The position numbers and the translations under genes are program-made. 64,000 nt of DNA, taken from Clostridia bacterium (lineage in GTDB: Bacteria; Bacillota; Clostridia; Christensenellales; Aristaeellaceae). Position 1 is the first letter of the stretch. Every line of letters begins with the position of its first letter. This document shows, in pieces, positions 44,723-52,930 of this stretch. Location: positions 20,971-84,970 of the forward strand of contig JAGBFR010000059.1 in NCBI GenBank assembly GCA_017936375.1, in the 5' to 3' direction. The notes beneath the pieces are model-generated. The model was not told where the DNA came from. It saw nothing but the letters and a program-made list of their open reading frames with translations, and did no database searches.

Positions 44723-44853
44723 GCGCATCCCCCCAGACAGTCTCGGCAATCCGGGCTATCCTATGCGGGAAGGCGGGCAATCACGCCATGAAACCGGCGG
44801 CATCCGCCGCGATGGCGCGCTAGATCGGGACGAATATCGTTTGATTTGATTCT

Positions 44854-44882
44854 ATTCTATGCGATGCGGGGCCGCGCGTCAA
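44854..44882 (-). promoter_or_regulatory. Candidate promoter near spoIIID/truA junction (likely for spoIIID)
   Basis: Minus strand: TTGACG (44882-44877), 17-base spacer, TAGAAT (44859-44854). The -10 extends to CATAGAAT, close to the sigma-E consensus CATACAAT, so mother-cell control is also possible. It lies downstream of truA. Confidence 0.55.
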
Positions 44883-44892
44883 GCCCATGCCC

Positions 44893-45729
44893 TCAGGCAA
44901 AGAAGGACAGCGCGCGCGCCTCGTCCCCCTCGTAGAGGACGGACATGAGGGTGAGCCCCTTCGCCGGGGCCGTCTGCCCGAGGGCGAGGCGGTCGCCGGT
45001 TGCAATCGCGCGGGCGAATGCGCCGGGCTCCCGCTTTCCCGTGCCGATCTCGCCGAGCGTGCCGGCGATGATGCGCACCATGTTGTACAGAAAGCCGTCG
45101 CCAAGGACGAGCAGCTCGACCTCATCCCCCCGCCGCGTCACCTGCGCGCGGTAAATCGTGCGGACGGTCGACTTGACCACGCTGCCGCTGGCGGCGAAGG
45201 CCGCAAAATCATGCGTGCCCAGCAGCGCCTGCGCCTCCTTCTGCATGAGGCGCTCGTCGAGCGGGAGCGGGATATGCGCCGCATACTGCCTGCCCACGGC
45301 GGGCGCATGGCGGCTGTTTGAAAAGGCATAGCGGTAGACCTTGCCGCAGGCGGCAAAGCGCGCGTGGAAGCCCTCCGGCGCAAAGGCGCTCTCCCGGATC
45401 CTGATATCCTCCGGGAGCATCGTGTTGAGCGCGAAGGCGAGCTTCTGTGCGGGGATGCGCGTCGCGCTGTCAAAATGCGCGCACAGGCCCAGCGCGTGCA
45501 CGCCGGAATCCGTCCGGCTGGAGCCGGTGACGGACACGGGTGCGCCGGTCAGCCGCTCAAGCGCGCGCTCGAGCGTCTCCTGCACGCTGGGGCCGTTTTG
45601 CTGGCGCTGCCAGCCGCAGTAGGCCGTGCCGTCATACTCCACGCGCAGCATGAAGCGGCGCTGCCCCTCGGGCGGATGATCCGCCGGGGACGGGATGTGA
45701 TGGCTGACCAGCCTGAATTCCTCAGCCAA
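44893..45729 (-). CDS. truA: tRNA pseudouridine(38-40) synthase TruA
   Basis: 278 residues from a TTG overlapping the ecfT stop, with GGAGGGG seven bases upstream; an ATG at 45651 gives a shorter product of more usual N-terminal length but with a distant RBS. Catalytic Asp is in SSRTDSGVHALG, and YDGTAYCGWQRQQNG is diagnostic. It converts U38-40 in tRNA anticodon arms to pseudouridine. It is the fourth gene of the ecfA1-ecfA2-ecfT-truA operon. Confidence 0.94.
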   Translation of the reverse strand: MAEEFRLVSHHIPSPADHPPEGQRRFMLRVEYDGTAYCGWQRQQNGPSVQETLERALERLTGAPVSVTGSSRTDSGVHALGLCAHFDSATRIPAQKLAFALNTMLPEDIRIRESAFAPEGFHARFAACGKVYRYAFSNSRHAPAVGRQYAAHIPLPLDERLMQKEAQALLGTHDFAAFAASGSVVKSTVRTIYRAQVTRRGDEVELLVLGDGFLYNMVRIIAGTLGEIGTGKREPGAFARAIATGDRLALGQTAPAKGLTLMSVLYEGDEARALSFFA

Positions 45730-46528
45730 GGAGCTTCCCCTCCACGATGATGATCGCGATGAAGGCCGCCGTCGCCAGCAAGCCGTAGAGATCCAGCTTC
45801 GTATACCTGAGCTCGCGCAGGCGGGTGCGGTGGTCGCCGCCGCGGTAGCAGCGGGCCTCCATCGCCATGGCGAGGTCATTCGCCCGGCGGAACGCGCTGA
45901 CAAACAGCGGCACCAGCAGCGGGATCATGGCCTTCGCGCGGGCGATCAGATTGCCGGACTCAAAGTCCGCGCCGCGCGCCATCTGCGCCTTCTTGATCTT
46001 ATCCGTCTCCTCCAGCAGGGTCGGGATGAAGCGAAGGGCGATGGTCATCATCATCGCCAGCTCGTGCGCCGGGAAACGGAAGCGCTGCAGCGGCTTCATC
46101 AGGCGCTCAAGGCCGTCGGTGAGCTGGATGGGGCTGGTCGTCAGCGTCAGGACGGACGTGCCCATGACCAGGAACACGAGGCGCGCGGCAAAGAAGCACG
46201 CATTGCGCAGCGCCTCGAGCGTCAGCGTAAAGAAGCCGAGGGAAACGAGCACCGTCTCGCCCTCGACAAAGAAGAGGTTGAGGACGAAGGTGAAGATCAG
46301 GATAAAGCGCAGCGGCTTGATGCCCCTGACGAGATAGGCAAACCTGATGCCGGAGACGCGGGCGACCAGATAGAGGAACGCCAGCGCGATGGCATAGCCC
46401 GGCAGATTGGACACCATGAACACGCCCACGATGTAGGCGATGGTCAGGATGAGCTTCATGCGCGGGTCCATGCGGTGCACGGGAGAATTGCCGGGGAAAT
46501 ACTGGCCCAGCGTGATATCGTTAAGCAT
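45722..46528 (-). CDS. ecfT: ECF transporter transmembrane subunit EcfT
   Basis: 268 residues with about five to six TM segments. The two coupling motifs are visible as QMARGADF (about 183) and MEARCYRG (about 221), which bind the two ATPases. EcfT links the ATPases to interchangeable S components. It starts with ATG at 46528, overlapping the ecfA2 stop. No S-component gene is present in the operon. Confidence 0.94.
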   Translation of the reverse strand: MLNDITLGQYFPGNSPVHRMDPRMKLILTIAYIVGVFMVSNLPGYAIALAFLYLVARVSGIRFAYLVRGIKPLRFILIFTFVLNLFFVEGETVLVSLGFFTLTLEALRNACFFAARLVFLVMGTSVLTLTTSPIQLTDGLERLMKPLQRFRFPAHELAMMMTIALRFIPTLLEETDKIKKAQMARGADFESGNLIARAKAMIPLLVPLFVSAFRRANDLAMAMEARCYRGGDHRTRLRELRYTKLDLYGLLATAAFIAIIIVEGKLLG

Positions 46529-47387
46529 GCTTCTCCCCCTTCCCCACGATCGCCTCGATCGCGGCCTTGATCTCCTCGACGCGGTAGATCCCCTCCGGGA
46601 CGGCAAAGCCGCGCGCGCGCAGCTTCTCCGCCAGCTGCACGGCCTGCGGCACGTCCAGCCCGATGGCGCGCAGCTCCTCCCCGCGGGAGAAGACGTCGCG
46701 CGGGACGCCGTCCATGAAGACCTGCCCCTTGTTCATGACGATCACGCGCTCGGCGAGGGAGGCCACGTCGTCCATGGAATGGGAAACCATGACGATCGTC
46801 GTGCCGCACTCGCTGTGCAGATTGCGGATGAGGGAGAGAATCTCCTCCCTGCCGCGCGGGTCAAGGCCGGCGCACGGCTCGTCAAGGACGAGCACCTGCG
46901 GCTCCATCGCCAAGACGCCCGCAATCGCGACGCGGCGCATCTGGCCGCCGGAGAGCTCGAAGACCGAGCGCTCATGCAGCGTATCGTAATCAAGCGCGAC
47001 GCGGCGCATGGCGTCGCGCACGCGGCGGTCGATCTCCTTGTCGTCCAGGCCGAGGTTCTTCGGGCCGAAGGCGATGTCCTTCTCGACCGTCTCCTCAAAG
47101 AGCTGATTCTCCGGATACTGGAACACGAGGCCCACGCGCCTGCGGATGGCGCGGCGGTCGGTGTTCTTATCCGCCAGATCGAGCCCGTCGACCATGATCC
47201 TGCCGGAGGTGGGCATGAGCAGGCCGTTGAGGTGCTGGACGAGCGTGGACTTGCCGCTGCCGGTATGGCCGATGAGGCCGACAAACTCGCCGTCCTCAAT
47301 CGTCAGGCTCACCTCGCGCAGCGCCTGCGTCTCATACGGGCCGCCCGCCATGTAGGTATAATTCAGATTTTCGATGACAATCGACAT
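46521..47387 (-). CDS. ecfA2: ECF transporter ATPase EcfA2
   Basis: 288 residues. Walker [10 protein letters not shown] (about 37-45), signature [13 protein letters not shown], Walker [14 protein letters not shown] and the switch His in VSHSMDD are intact. The C-terminal tail ([22 protein letters not shown]) is of the EcfA type. Pairs with EcfA1 as a heterodimer. The start overlaps the ecfA1 end by 25 bases. Confidence 0.95.
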   Translation of the reverse strand: MSIVIENLNYTYMAGGPYETQALREVSLTIEDGEFVGLIGHTGSGKSTLVQHLNGLLMPTSGRIMVDGLDLADKNTDRRAIRRRVGLVFQYPENQLFEETVEKDIAFGPKNLGLDDKEIDRRVRDAMRRVALDYDTLHERSVFELSGGQMRRVAIAGVLAMEPQVLVLDEPCAGLDPRGREEILSLIRNLHSECGTTIVMVSHSMDDVASLAERVIVMNKGQVFMDGVPRDVFSRGEELRAIGLDVPQAVQLAEKLRARGFAVPEGIYRVEEIKAAIEAIVGKGEKHA

Positions 47388-48214
47388 ACTTCCTCCACCA
47401 TCTCATCCACCGTCAGCACGTCCGCACGCACGGAAACGCCGTCCGCGCGCAGCATATGCGCCAGATCCGTCATCGGCGGGACGTCCAGCCCCAGCCTGCG
47501 CACCTCATCCACACGGGTGAAGACCTCGCGCGGGGTGCCGCTCATGGCGATGCGCCCCTCGTCCATGACGACGACGTAATCCGCCGTCGCCGCCTCGCCC
47601 ATGTAATGGGTGATGATGACGACACTGATGCCCTCCTCGTCGTTGAGGCGGTGGACGGTATTCATGACCTCCTGCCTGCCGCTCGGGTCGAGCATGGCGG
47701 TCGACTCGTCGAGAATGATGACGTCCGGCTTCATCGCCAGCACGCCGGCGATCGCCACGCGCTGCTTCTGCCCGCCGGAGAGCAGGTGCGGCGCCTTGAG
47801 CGCATGGTCGCTCATATTGACCGCGCGCAGCGCCTCGTCGATGCGCACGCGGATGAGCGCCGGCTCCACGCCGTTGTTTTCCAGGCCGAAGGCCACGTCC
47901 TCCTCCACGACCGTCGCGACGATCTGATTATCCGGATTCTGGAAGACCATGCCCGCATGCTGGCGGATCTCAAAGACGTGCTCGTCCTCCTTCGTATCCA
48001 GCCCGCAGACCCAGACCGTGCCCTCGCTGGGCACGTAGAGGGCGTTAAAGAGCTTGGCCAGCGTCGACTTGCCGCTGCCGTTATGCCCCAGAATCGCAAG
48101 GAACTCGCCCTTCTTCACGCGCATGCTGACGTCCTTAACGGCGCTGCGCTCCGCCTCGGGATAGGCGTAGCTCAGATGGCTGGCGACGATCCTGTTTTCA
48201 TCCATATTGGCCAA
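47363..48214 (-). CDS. ecfA1: ECF transporter ATPase EcfA1
   Basis: 283 residues. Walker [10 protein letters not shown], signature [14 protein letters not shown], Walker [14 protein letters not shown] and switch His in ITHYMGEAA. The first codon appears to be TTG (48214) with AAAGGA eight bases upstream; an ATG nine bases in is an alternative. It is the first gene after the FMN riboswitch. In most Bacillota ecfA1A2T-truA follows rplQ; that neighbourhood is absent here. Confidence 0.94.
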   Translation of the reverse strand: MANMDENRIVASHLSYAYPEAERSAVKDVSMRVKKGEFLAILGHNGSGKSTLAKLFNALYVPSEGTVWVCGLDTKEDEHVFEIRQHAGMVFQNPDNQIVATVVEEDVAFGLENNGVEPALIRVRIDEALRAVNMSDHALKAPHLLSGGQKQRVAIAGVLAMKPDVIILDESTAMLDPSGRQEVMNTVHRLNDEEGISVVIITHYMGEAATADYVVVMDEGRIAMSGTPREVFTRVDEVRRLGLDVPPMTDLAHMLRADGVSVRADVLTVDEMVEEVCRLSSKI

Positions 48215-48284
48215 TGTTCATGTCCTTTCAGCGGGGATGACGCCCCGCCATCGTGATCCTGCGCCCTCCGGATCGCCGGAAAGC

Positions 48285-48318
48285 AAAACAGCGCCCAAAG
48301 AATGCTCCTCGGGCGCTG
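48285..48318 (-). terminator. Expression-platform terminator of the FMN riboswitch
   Basis: CAGCGCCC (48289-48296) / GGGCGCTG (48311-48318) stem then TTTTGC on the minus strand. A competing hairpin GCGATGG-ATTA-CCCATTCGC lies just upstream on the transcript. Confidence 0.8.
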
Positions 48319-48340
48319 CGAATGGGTAATCCATCGCACC

Positions 48341-48455
48341 GTCTTCTTCCATCCAGACTGTACTGTCGGTTCCGGAATTGCACCGGATCACAGGCGCCAT
48401 GCGCCCGTCGCGGACTGTACCGCCGGTCGGGAATCTCACCCTGCCCCGAAGACTG
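48341..48455 (-). ncRNA. FMN riboswitch (RFN element)
   Basis: Minus strand reads TCTTCGGGGCAGGGTGAG, ATTCCCGACCGGCGGTA, AGTCCGCGA, GATCCGGTGCAATTCCGGA, ACCGACAGTACAGTC and GGATGGAAGAAGA in the canonical order of RF00050, with a P1 closed by CUUC/GAAG. It is followed by an intrinsic terminator, so FMN should repress by transcription termination. The first coding gene is ecfA1, 71 bases beyond the terminator stem. No ribU or rib gene is in the transcript seen here. Confidence 0.97.
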
Positions 48456-48460
48456 TCGGT

Positions 48461-48489
48461 ATTATATCACAATTATGCCTGCATGAAAA
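48461..48489 (-). promoter_or_regulatory. Promoter of the FMN riboswitch-ecf operon
   Basis: Minus strand: TATAAT (48466-48461) with a weak TTTTCA at -35 (48489-48484), 17-base spacer. Confidence 0.65.
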
Positions 48490-48514
48490 GCAGGTCAGGC
48501 GCAAAGGTCAGCCT

Positions 48515-49456
48515 TCAATTGAAATTGACGACCTCTTCCTCCGGCTCCTGCGCCGGCTCAAGCGCCTCGACGTAGAGCACCGGGCCCACGCCCTTATACT
48601 GCCTGCGCTCCTCCGCCTGCACGCGCGCGGTGACCATCTGCCAGCTCTTCTGCTCCGGGATGGGCAGGCCGTTCGCCTTGGCGATGAAGCCGATGAAGCG
48701 GATGTCGTCCGCGCAGCAGACCATGCCCATGCGGCCCGGGACATACTCGTCGCGGCCGATGTTGCGCCCGCGGTAGATATAGCCCTTGAAGCGGACGACC
48801 TTGCCGTCGTACGCCTCCGGATTCTCTGACGCATCCAGATAGAAGATGCCGAAGTCGTGGTCCTCGATCTCGATGATCGGCGCGTCCATGTCATAGGGCG
48901 GCGGCATGCCCGCGCCGTAATCCTCGCTGGTGCCGTCGTCATTCTCAAAGTAGAGCGCGGCCTGCGGATTCATGGAGCGGACGTTGCGGTCGCGGATGAG
49001 CTGGCGGGTCTCCTCGGTGGCGCGGTTGAAGACGACCATATCCGCATCGGTGATGTGCTGGAGCATGCGCTGGCCCATGTTCTTGGCATAGAGTTCAAAC
49101 GTCTCCGCGTTGACGGTGGTGATGATCTGGAAGACCTCCAGCACCTTGGGCGTGCGCTCGAGCGCCGCGTCCAGATCCCACATGCCGTTCATCTCCACGA
49201 CCACGCGGTCGGGATGATGCTTGCGGACGAACGCGCGCAGCGTATCGCCGTTATACTCGTCCTCGTCCTCGATGCACTCGACGACGCAGTGGGTCTTCTT
49301 CAGGAAATCGGGTTCGTACTCCTCCATGCCCTCCTCGCACTGGATGATGAGGGTCTTTTCATCGCGGGTGAAGCCCGGGTCGGCCAGCACGCTGGCGATG
49401 AAGGAGGTCTTGCCGCTCTCAAGGAAGCCGGCAAAGAGATAAACAGGAATCGCCAT
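48515..49456 (-). CDS. CobW/COG0523 GTPase fused to a DUF1980-like C-terminal domain
   Basis: 313 residues. Walker A AGFLESGKTSF (about 9-19) and the metallochaperone GTPase pattern are present, but the CxCC metal motif expected near residue 65 is missing (QCEEGMEEYEPDF lies there). The C-terminal ~110 residues (GKVVRFKGYIYRGRNIG..., MGMVCCADDIRFIGFI) resemble the C-terminus of YcgQ/TIGR03943 (DUF1980), usually a separate gene beside CobW. Probably handles a metal, perhaps zinc. The next gene upstream is another CobW protein. Confidence 0.82.
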   Translation of the reverse strand: MAIPVYLFAGFLESGKTSFIASVLADPGFTRDEKTLIIQCEEGMEEYEPDFLKKTHCVVECIEDEDEYNGDTLRAFVRKHHPDRVVVEMNGMWDLDAALERTPKVLEVFQIITTVNAETFELYAKNMGQRMLQHITDADMVVFNRATEETRQLIRDRNVRSMNPQAALYFENDDGTSEDYGAGMPPPYDMDAPIIEIEDHDFGIFYLDASENPEAYDGKVVRFKGYIYRGRNIGRDEYVPGRMGMVCCADDIRFIGFIAKANGLPIPEQKSWQMVTARVQAEERRQYKGVGPVLYVEALEPAQEPEEEVVNFN

Positions 49457-49492
49457 GGTATTCCTCCTGTGGAAAATCAGTGTAAAACAACT

Positions 49493-49578
49493 CGTAGCCC
49501 TGCTTGGCAGGGCGCGGAAGCATGTGGGCGGGCGGGTGGGGCCTAACAGAGTCGCCTGCGCAGCAGGCCGTAACCCCG
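49493..49578 (+). repeat. Family D repeat
   Basis: TAGCCCTGCTTGGCAGGG, GCGCGGAAG, GGGCGGGCGGGTGGGGCC, GCCTGCGCAGCAGGCCGTAA; the fullest D copy. The 335-bp gap contains only D and B. Confidence 0.75.
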
Positions 49579-49620
49579 TTGTTCATAAGGACAAACCTTG
49601 CTGATACGCGCAGCCTCTGC

Positions 49621-49782
49621 GCCCGAAGGCTCCCTCAGTCAGCTGCGCTGACAGCTCCCTCCCGGAGGGAGCCTTGAGTATGCGCCGCTTAGCAAATCAG
49701 CATAGCTGATCCGCAAACATTCACGCGATCAGCCTCCCTCTGGGAGGGAGGTGGCATCGCCAGCGGCGATGACGGAGGGAGA
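49621..49782. repeat. Family B composite repeat (inverted pair)
   Basis: Left GCTCCCTCAGTC, hairpin AGCTGCGCT, AGCTCCCTCCCGGAGGGAGC; right CCTCCCTCTGGGAGGGAGG, hairpin CATCGCCAGCGGCGATG, GACGGAGGGAG. The core has GCAAATCAGC. It ends 9 bases beyond the CobW stop. Confidence 0.8.
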
Positions 49783-49791
49783 TGCAAGGAA

Positions 49792-50913
49792 TCAGACCCC
49801 GAAGAGGGACGCGATCTTCGCCTCGTCGAGCTTGCTGCCGATCACGCACAGACGGCCGGTGAAGTCCGCGCCGCCATGGCGGATCTCCTGCTCGCCCGGC
49901 GTGTAGTCAAAGTGCAGCCAGCTGCCGTCGGTGCAGGGCACGATGCCCTTCGCGCGGAGGATGACGCCCATCGCCTCGTCCTCGAGCGCGTCGAGGATGC
50001 CGGCCAGCTCGGCCTCGCCGAAGGCGCGCACGGTCTCCACGCCCCAGGAGGTGAAGACCTCGTCGGCATGATGATGGCCGTGGTGATCGTGATGATGATG
50101 CTCGTGATCGTGGTCATGATGATGCTCATGCTCGTGATCATGGCAGCCGCAGGTGCAGTGCTCGTCGTGCTCATGATGATGCTCGTGATCATGGTCATGA
50201 TGATGCTCATGCTCGTGATCATGGCAGCCGCAGGTGCAGTGCTCGTCATGCTCATGATGATGCGCATGCGCGCGCTCGGCCATGACGACGGAGAGCATCT
50301 CCTGCGCGAGATCGTGATCATGCTCCATGGCGGAGAGGATCTGCGCGCCGGTCAGCTCATCCCACGGGGTGGTGATGATGCGCGCCTTCTGATTGTGCTC
50401 GCGCAGCAGGGCGACGGCGGCCTCCAGCTTCTCCTGCTTCATCTTCTGCGTGCGGGAGAGGAGGATCGTGCCGGCATACTCGATCTGGTTGAGGAAGAAC
50501 TCGCCGAAGTTCTTGATGTACATGCGGCACTTCATCGCGTCGGCGACGGTGACGAAGCTGCCCATAACCACGTCCTCAAGGTCCTTCTCCACGCCCTCGA
50601 CGGCGGCAATGACGTCGGACAGCTTGCCCACGCCGGACGGCTCGATGAGGATGCGGTCGGGATGATACTGGTCGATGACCTTGCGCAGCGCCTCGCCGAA
50701 GTCGCCGACGAGGGAACAGCAGATGCAGCCGGAGTTCATCTCGGTGACCTCGATGCCGGCCTCCTTCATGAAGCCGCCGTCGATGCCGATCTCGCCGAAC
50801 TCATTTTCAATCAGGACGACCTTCTCGCCGGAGAGGGCCTCCTTGAGCAGCTTCTTGATGAGCGTGGTCTTGCCCGCGCCGAGGAAGCCGGAAAAAATAT
50901 CAATCTTTGTCAT
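49792..50913 (-). CDS. CobW-family zinc-metallochaperone GTPase with internal His-rich duplication
   Basis: 373 residues. Walker A SGFLGAGKTT (about 8-17), CICC metal motif (63-66), ENEFGEIG (36-43). Residues ~216-282 are a His/Asp/Glu tract containing two copies of a 27-residue unit, each with HCTCGC (226-230 and 253-257), encoded by an 81-bp direct repeat (units offset 50141/50222). Such tracts buffer Zn or Ni. The start at 50913 has AAGGAG nine bases upstream. An unusual hairpin lies in the leader. It is followed by the CobW-DUF1980 gene, in the same direction but with repeats in the gap. Confidence 0.9.
   Translation of the reverse strand: MTKIDIFSGFLGAGKTTLIKKLLKEALSGEKVVLIENEFGEIGIDGGFMKEAGIEVTEMNSGCICCSLVGDFGEALRKVIDQYHPDRILIEPSGVGKLSDVIAAVEGVEKDLEDVVMGSFVTVADAMKCRMYIKNFGEFFLNQIEYAGTILLSRTQKMKQEKLEAAVALLREHNQKARIITTPWDELTGAQILSAMEHDHDLAQEMLSVVMAERAHAHHHEHDEHCTCGCHDHEHEHHHDHDHEHHHEHDEHCTCGCHDHEHEHHHDHDHEHHHHDHHGHHHADEVFTSWGVETVRAFGEAELAGILDALEDEAMGVILRAKGIVPCTDGSWLHFDYTPGEQEIRHGGADFTGRLCVIGSKLDEAKIASLFGV
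50120..50280. repeat. 81-bp direct repeat coding the His-rich tract
   Basis: The landmark TGGCAGCCGCAGGTGCAG occurs at 50141 and 50222, exactly 81 bp apart, with near-identical flanks. Unit boundaries are approximate. In-frame (27 codons). Confidence 0.85.
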
Positions 50914-50958
50914 ATCCGTAATCTCCTTGGGGTCTATGTGAACTGTAGAAACGCAAAA

Positions 50959-50984
50959 TCTGCCGGAACTTTCATTCCGGCAGA
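50959..50984 (-). promoter_or_regulatory. Leader hairpin of the His-rich CobW gene
   Basis: Perfect 10-bp stem TCTGCCGGAA (50959-50968) / TTCCGGCAGA (50975-50984) with 6-base loop, followed on the minus strand by TTTTGCGTTT. It sits right at the expected transcription start, so it could act as a terminator/attenuator or a mRNA 5' stabiliser. Confidence 0.6.
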
Positions 50985-50986
50985 AT

Positions 50987-51015
50987 ATTGTACACCATTT
51001 TTCTAGAAAATACAA
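50987..51015 (-). promoter_or_regulatory. Promoter of the His-rich CobW gene
   Basis: Minus strand: TTGTAT (51015-51010), 17-base spacer, TACAAT (50992-50987). Confidence 0.65.
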
Positions 51016-51056
51016 GGATTTAGGGGAAAAAGTCAGTTGGCTAAGGCGTCAAAGCC

Positions 51057-51184
51057 GCATGGGCGGGCGGGCGGGGACTATACAAGCCGTCACCCTGTAT
51101 CGGGGAACGCTTCGACAGCGGGCGGGAACCTCATCCGTCACGGCTTCGCCGTGCCACCTTCCCCTCCCAGGGGAAGGCTTTTGG
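51057..51184 (+). repeat. Family D fragment followed by a family A repeat
   Basis: D fragment GGGCGGGCGGGCGGGGAC...CGTCACCC (51057-51096); A copy (51121-51184) with hairpin CACGGCTTCGCCGTG and CCTTCCCCTCCCAGGGGAAGG. It starts 13 bases beyond the malic enzyme stop. Confidence 0.8.
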
Positions 51185-51196
51185 AGATACGGAGAA

Positions 51197-52369
51197 TCAA
51201 AGCCGCGCCACGCCCGTCTCCCGCGCGGCCTTCGCCACGGCGGCGGCGACCGCCGGGCCCACGCGCTTGTCAAACGCCTTCGGGATGATATAGTCCGCGC
51301 AGAGCTCCTCATCGGACACAAGGCCCGCGATGGCATGGCTCGCCGCCATCTTCATCGCCTCGTTGATCTCGCTGGCGCGCACATCCAGCGCGCCGCGGAA
51401 GATGCCCGGGAAGGCGAGGACGTTGTTGATCTGATTCTTATAGTCGCTGCGGCCGCAGCCCACGACCACCGCGCCCGCGGCGAGCGCCTCGTCCGGATGA
51501 ATCTCCGGGACGGGATTGGCCATCGGGAAGACACACGCGCCCGCATTCATCGAGGCGACCATCTCGCGGGTGACGACGTTCGGCGCGCTCACGCCGATAA
51601 AGACGTCCGCGCCGCGCATGGCGTCCGCCAGCGTGCCGGTGATGTGGCGCGGATTGGTGAGGCGGCTCATCTCCTCATGCGCGGGGTTGAGCCCCTCCAT
51701 GCCCTCGCAGATGACGCCGAAGCGGTCGACCATGACGAGATCCGTCACACCGAGGTTCATCAGGTGCCTGCCGATGGCCACGCCCGCGCTGCCCGCGCCG
51801 TTGATGACCACGCGCACGGAGGCAATCTCCTTGCCCACGACCTTGAGCGCATTGAGCAGCGCCGCGGCGACGACCACCGCCGTGCCGTGCTGATCGTCAT
51901 GGAAGACGGGGATATCGCAGATCTCCTTGAGGCGGCGCTCGATTTCAAAGCAGCGCGGCGCGGAGATATCCTCGAGGTTGATGCCGCCGAAGCTGCCGGA
52001 GATCAGGTACACCGTGCGCACGATCTCCTCCACATCCTTGCTGCGCACGCAGATGGGGAACGCATCCACGCCGGCGAACTCCTTGAAGAGCACGCACTTG
52101 CCCTCCATGACCGGCATGCCCGCCTCCGGGCCGATATCGCCGAGGCCGAGCACCGCCGTGCCGTCGGTGACGACGGCGACCATATTCGCACGGCGGGTGA
52201 GCGCAAAGCTCTTCGAAATATCCTTCTGAATCTCCAGACACGGCTCCGCCACGCCCGGGGTATACGCGAGGGAGAGTTCCTCGCTGTTGGTGACATGCGC
52301 GCGCGGGGCAATCTCCAGCTTGCCCTGCCACTCATAGTGCTTTTTGAGCGCTTCCTGCCTGATATCCAT
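51197..52369 (-). CDS. NAD(P)-dependent malic enzyme
   Basis: 390 residues, the short bacterial class (no phosphotransacetylase domain). SLAYTPGVAEPC (about 33-44), VTDGTAVLGLGDIGPEAGMPVMEGK and FHDDQHGTA give the malate, metal and catalytic Lys/Asp sites. GAGSAGVAIG is the NAD(P) motif. It decarboxylates malate to pyruvate and CO2. It is monocistronic with promoter TTGCAT-17-TATGAT. Confidence 0.95.
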   Translation of the reverse strand: MDIRQEALKKHYEWQGKLEIAPRAHVTNSEELSLAYTPGVAEPCLEIQKDISKSFALTRRANMVAVVTDGTAVLGLGDIGPEAGMPVMEGKCVLFKEFAGVDAFPICVRSKDVEEIVRTVYLISGSFGGINLEDISAPRCFEIERRLKEICDIPVFHDDQHGTAVVVAAALLNALKVVGKEIASVRVVINGAGSAGVAIGRHLMNLGVTDLVMVDRFGVICEGMEGLNPAHEEMSRLTNPRHITGTLADAMRGADVFIGVSAPNVVTREMVASMNAGACVFPMANPVPEIHPDEALAAGAVVVGCGRSDYKNQINNVLAFPGIFRGALDVRASEINEAMKMAASHAIAGLVSDEELCADYIIPKAFDKRVGPAVAAAVAKAARETGVARL

Positions 52370-52407
52370 ATCCTCAATCCTTTCGGCTTATCTGTCGGAA
52401 TAGTCCT

Positions 52408-52436
52408 ATCATACGCGCAATGGCGCGGGAATGCAA
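52408..52436 (-). promoter_or_regulatory. Promoter of the malic enzyme gene
   Basis: Minus strand: TTGCAT (52436-52431), 17-base spacer, TATGAT (52413-52408). Confidence 0.7.
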
Positions 52437-52446
52437 GTTTTTTCGT

Positions 52447-52520
52447 CCGCCTGCGGGCGGGGAACCTCATCCGTCATTGCCTCCGGCAATGCCACCTTCC
52501 CCTCTCAGGGGAAGGCTTTA
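52447..52520 (+). repeat. Family A repeat (single)
   Basis: CCGCCTGCGGGCGGGG lead, hairpin CATTGCCTCCGGCAATG, CCTTCCCCTCTCAGGGGAAGG. The 561-bp gap 52370-52930 holds a promoter, A, D split by C, E, A, a divergent D and the lepB terminator. Confidence 0.85.
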
Positions 52521-52538
52521 TGGCTACGGGATCCCTGC

Positions 52539-52709
52539 GCCGGGAAGGCGCAAAAGTATGTGGGCGGGCGGGCACCGTAGCCGAGCGCGCCCAGTGGGCG
52601 ATGAAGCGAGGCGGAGCGTGGGGAACCGCAAGGAGCGGTGGAGTACCGCGACTATGCGGGCTCCCCGGAGGGGACCAACAGAGCTGCCTGCGCAGCAGGC
52701 CGCAGCCCC
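52539..52709 (+). repeat. Family D repeat interrupted by a family C element
   Basis: D begins CCCTGCGCCGGGAAGG; C at 52572-52670 (CGCCCAGTGGGCG, GGAGCGTGGGGAACC, CAAGGAGCGG, ATGCGGGCTCCCCGGA); D resumes with ACCAACAGAGCTGCCTGCGCAGCAGGCCG. Confidence 0.75.
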
Positions 52710-52718
52710 ATCGCTCCC

Positions 52719-52821
52719 GGGAGGGGCAAAGCCCCTCCCCTACATGGGACAACGCCGCGCTGCGGCGCGGGAACCTCATCCGCCCTTCGGGCACCTTCCC
52801 CTCTCAGGGGAAGGCTTTTGG
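52719..52821 (+). repeat. Family E palindrome then family A repeat
   Basis: E (52719-52744) GGGAGGGGCAAAGCCCC; A (52769-52821) in a short form with hairpin CCGCCCTTCGGGC and CCTTCCCCTCTCAGGGGAAGG. Confidence 0.78.
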
Positions 52822-52886
52822 AGCTGACGCAGACCCGGCAGCGCCGCCGCAGCAAAGCGCAGAAAGATGCGGGCGGACAAGACAAC

Positions 52887-52917
52887 GAAAAAGCGGACCC
52901 CACGCGGGATCCGCTTT
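52887..52917 (-). terminator. Terminator of lepB
   Basis: AAAGCGGA-CCC (52890-52900) / GGG-A-TCCGCTTT (52906-52917), followed on the minus strand by TTCG and T. Confidence 0.75.
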
Positions 52918-52930
52918 CGATTCAATTCGC

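Noticed and set aside
48218-48439. Small ORF in the FMN riboswitch leader that might encode an S component.
   Set aside because: It is a frame across the aptamer with no hydrophobic segments.
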